From assembly GCA_020635435.1 (NCBI GenBank), contig JACJZU010000004.1, forward strand, positions 186,001-250,000: a stretch of 64,000 nt of DNA, read 5' to 3'. The translations under genes and the position numbers were made by a program. This document shows positions 62,136 through 64,000 of the stretch, piece by piece. This stretch comes from Flavobacteriales bacterium (GTDB lineage Bacteria; Bacteroidota; Bacteroidia; NS11-12g; UBA9320). Below the pieces are notes generated by a model. That model was not told the origin of the DNA and did no database searches. It saw only the letters and a list, made by a program, of their open reading frames with translations. How positions within the stretch are numbered: position 1 is the first letter of the stretch; every line of letters begins with the position of its first letter.

Positions 62136-63158
62136 TTGAAAAAGCGAAAGTTCAGCTATACCGGATATTTCGGACTGGGAGTCATCGCTTTGAGTTTATT
62201 GGTTGCCTTGTTCGGGAATCTCATCACACCCGATCAGTCGCAATCCTGCAATGAAATGCATCTGGAACTGGCACTGCGAAAACCGGGTTTTCGCGCAGTG
62301 TTCCTTGAGAAAGTGCCTGAAAATCAACGAAGTGGTCTTTCCCTGATCCTTCGCGGTAACGAACAGTCGGAATCCGTTTTTCTGTGGAGTGCGAATGGCG
62401 ACACTGCCACAGCTAACCTGATCCCCAACCGTGATGTCATCAGAGAGGCTGAGCAGAATTCAGCTTCGGCTTATCGGCTGGTGGAGAAGAGGTTTCTCCT
62501 TGGCACGGATCTATACGGCCGAGATGTTTGGAGCAGAATACTTCTCGGAACCCGCATATCGCTTTCCGTAGGTCTTATTTCCGTATTGATCTCCCTCATT
62601 TTGGGGGTTTTGTTGGGGATGATAGCCGGCTATTATCGCGGATGGGTGGATAAAATGGTCATGTGGCTGGTGAATGTCGTTTGGTCACTGCCTACACTAC
62701 TGCTCGTTATTGCCCTCACGTTCGCACTGGGCAAAGGGTTCTGGCAGATCTTCGTTGCGGTTGGACTTACCATGTGGGTTGAACTGGCCCGGATCGTCAG
62801 GGCGCAGGTTTTCACATTCAAGAATCAGGAATTCGTACAGGCAGCCCGTGTATTGGGTTATTCCGATATGCGCATCATGCTCCGCCATATTCTACCCAAC
62901 CTCACCGGACCGGTTATCGTTATTTGTGCGGCAAATTTCGCTTCTGCCATCCTGTTAGAAGCGGGTTTGAGCTTTCTCGGACTGGGTGTCCAACCACCGT
63001 ACCCGAGCTGGGGGCAAATGCTCAAGGAGAATTACAGCTTCATCGCCTTCAACGCAGCCCATCTGGCACTGGCTCCGGGCATGGCCATCATGCTCCTGGT
63101 AGTTTCTTTCAACTACATCGGAAACTGGTTAAGGGATCTCTGGGATGTGAAATTGTAA
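62136..63158 (+). CDS. Peptide/nickel-type ABC transporter permease (DppC/OppC-like)
   Basis: 340 residues, TTG start. One N-terminal helix (about 10-30), then about 85 residues facing the periplasm with no helix, then FLLGTDLYGRDVWSRILLGTRISL, the standard start of the OppC permease domain, and five helices. The EAA loop is FVQAARVLGYSDMRIMLRHILPN. No partner OppB, ATPase or binding protein is within the window, so other subunits must be elsewhere. The extra periplasmic insert before the permease domain is longer than in enterobacterial DppC. Confidence 0.88.
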   Translation: MKKRKFSYTGYFGLGVIALSLLVALFGNLITPDQSQSCNEMHLELALRKPGFRAVFLEKVPENQRSGLSLILRGNEQSESVFLWSANGDTATANLIPNRDVIREAEQNSASAYRLVEKRFLLGTDLYGRDVWSRILLGTRISLSVGLISVLISLILGVLLGMIAGYYRGWVDKMVMWLVNVVWSLPTLLLVIALTFALGKGFWQIFVAVGLTMWVELARIVRAQVFTFKNQEFVQAARVLGYSDMRIMLRHILPNLTGPVIVICAANFASAILLEAGLSFLGLGVQPPYPSWGQMLKENYSFIAFNAAHLALAPGMAIMLLVVSFNYIGNWLRDLWDVKL

Positions 63159-63227
63159 GCGAAACAACACAAACTGAGACAAGATTGGACCTTGTTCACG
63201 CTCCAAAAGCGCTGAACCGATTGAACA

Positions 63228-63662
63228 TCACTCCGAGCTCATTCGTTCCTTCCGGATCATTCCTGCCAAACCGCTGCCCATGAATCCAAACGGGAATAGC
63301 AGGAGTAAGGCAATAGCCCACATGTACCAGGTACTTGGCAACATAGTCAACATGGCTATGCTCAATATGAGGAATATGGCGGAAATGATGAATCGGTTGC
63401 TGCGCCAGTATTTCGGTGCAATGAGTGTGGCTATGAAGCTCGCACAGAATGCACCCACGATCCAGGCAATGGGTACCATAAGTATCGCCAGGGTAGGTGC
63501 GGTATCCAAATAGGCCCTGATGTTGTCTTTGTTGTTGGAGTCGAAACCCTCAGGTAGGGGAAACATTTCATGCCCTATGCCCTCAACGAAGCCAACTACC
63601 ACTCCGCCGATCAGCATTCCTGCAAGTATGCCGAGTACGCGTATCCAGTTTATCTGTTTCAT
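63228..63662 (-). CDS. Small four-helix membrane protein, unknown function
   Basis: 144 residues from ATG 63662 (the open frame starts 7 codons earlier at 63683). Hydrophobic helices lie at about 7-25, 55-75, 85-105 and 110-130; the last carries the Gly-rich FPFGFMGSGLAGM. FVEGIGHEMFPLPEGFDS is conserved-looking in the loop. I do not recognise the family. It converges with the permease gene and lies 43 nt after the end of the E1 gene on the same strand. Confidence 0.6.
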   Translation of the reverse strand: MKQINWIRVLGILAGMLIGGVVVGFVEGIGHEMFPLPEGFDSNNKDNIRAYLDTAPTLAILMVPIAWIVGAFCASFIATLIAPKYWRSNRFIISAIFLILSIAMLTMLPSTWYMWAIALLLLFPFGFMGSGLAGMIRKERMSSE

Positions 63663-63705
63663 ACGAATTGCATGAAGCAGCAATATAAACCAATTCGTCG
63701 ATAAC

Positions 63706-64000
63706 TTAATAGGCCAGCAACCATTCCAGTTTGGCCTGAACCTTCTCGGCGTTCGGGAGCATTACCTTCTCCAATCCCATATTCATCGGAACGGCCGACG
63801 TGTCCACACTACCAAGGGTTTGTACCGGTGCATCAAGATATTCGAATCGATCACGGGCTATCTTACCGGCAAGCGCTTCCGCAAAGGAGTTGTTCAGAGT
63901 CTCCTCTGTGAGAACCAGGATCTTGCCGTGCTTTTCAACCTGAGCGTAAATGGCCTCTTCGTCGTAAGGTGCAAGTGTGCGTAGGTCCAGGATCTCGATC
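63706..64000 (-). CDS. 2-oxoacid dehydrogenase E1 component, C-terminal end (partial)
   Basis: 98 codons to the stop at 63706; the gene continues beyond the window. The sequence EILDLRTLAPYDEEAI, GKILVLTEETLNNSFAEALAGKI and FEYLDAPVQTLGSVDTSAVPM is the C-terminal domain of the beta part of E1 (pyruvate or branched-chain 2-oxoacid dehydrogenase family). Whether this is a separate beta subunit or the end of an alpha-beta fusion cannot be told here. Confidence 0.88.
   Translation of the reverse strand, partial: IEILDLRTLAPYDEEAIYAQVEKHGKILVLTEETLNNSFAEALAGKIARDRFEYLDAPVQTLGSVDTSAVPMNMGLEKVMLPNAEKVQAKLEWLLAY

Overview
The window looks like chromosomal DNA of a member of the Bacteroidota, most likely the Flavobacteriia/Flavobacteriales (genus not determinable by eye). 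Support comes from several secreted proteins with type IX secretion (T9SS) C-terminal sorting domains, including two gliding-motility-type (CHU_C, type B) tails; promoters of the Bacteroidota type (TTTG or TTG, 17-18 nt, then TAnnTTTG); a prohibitin-like lipoprotein; a TonB-dependent receptor with a CarboxypepD_reg-like N-terminus; and the yicC-gmk-nadD gene order.

Layout. 1-14601 is housekeeping: an M3 peptidase (cut by the window edge), a periplasmic peptidyl-prolyl isomerase, an alpha/beta hydrolase converging on ftsH, then a rightward run kbl, SDR oxidoreductase, menA, menC, EamA transporter, yicC, gmk, nadD with tiny gaps or 4-13 nt overlaps. 14602-17412 is an accessory insert of three small secreted proteins; it ends in a diverged, broken second copy of the nadD 3' end. 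17598-29981 is one giant gene (4127 codons) for a secreted T9SS protein with 16 tandem Ig-like repeats on an exact 231-bp period. 30053-33489 is a leftward five-gene operon built around a membrane Fe-S protein and a CCG-domain Fe-S protein, followed by tRNA-Phe. 34215-42301 is a leftward block of secreted proteins. 42437 onward holds an SPFH lipoprotein and, divergently, a four-gene operon (two T9SS proteins, a lipoprotein, a TonB-dependent receptor). After a G-rich 8-bp minisatellite come a papain-like protease, purL, a PPK2-type kinase, another T9SS protein, a GbsR-like regulator with a SRPBCC membrane protein, a peptide-type ABC permease, a small membrane protein and the end of a 2-oxoacid dehydrogenase E1 gene.

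The most unusual signal is that two unrelated secreted-protein genes (14790-15670, plus strand; 37780-39883, minus strand) have a long poly-C tract (12 and 8 C) inside the signal-peptide coding region, and in both the tract length puts the ATG out of frame with an otherwise intact reading frame. One C more (first) or one C less (second) rebuilds a convincing signal peptide. This suggests slipped-strand phase variation of secreted surface proteins, unless the homopolymers are sequencing errors. The nadD remnant, the 231-bp repeat array and the 8-bp G3N5 array are the other main oddities. I saw no CRISPR array, recognisable transposase, prophage or rRNA.
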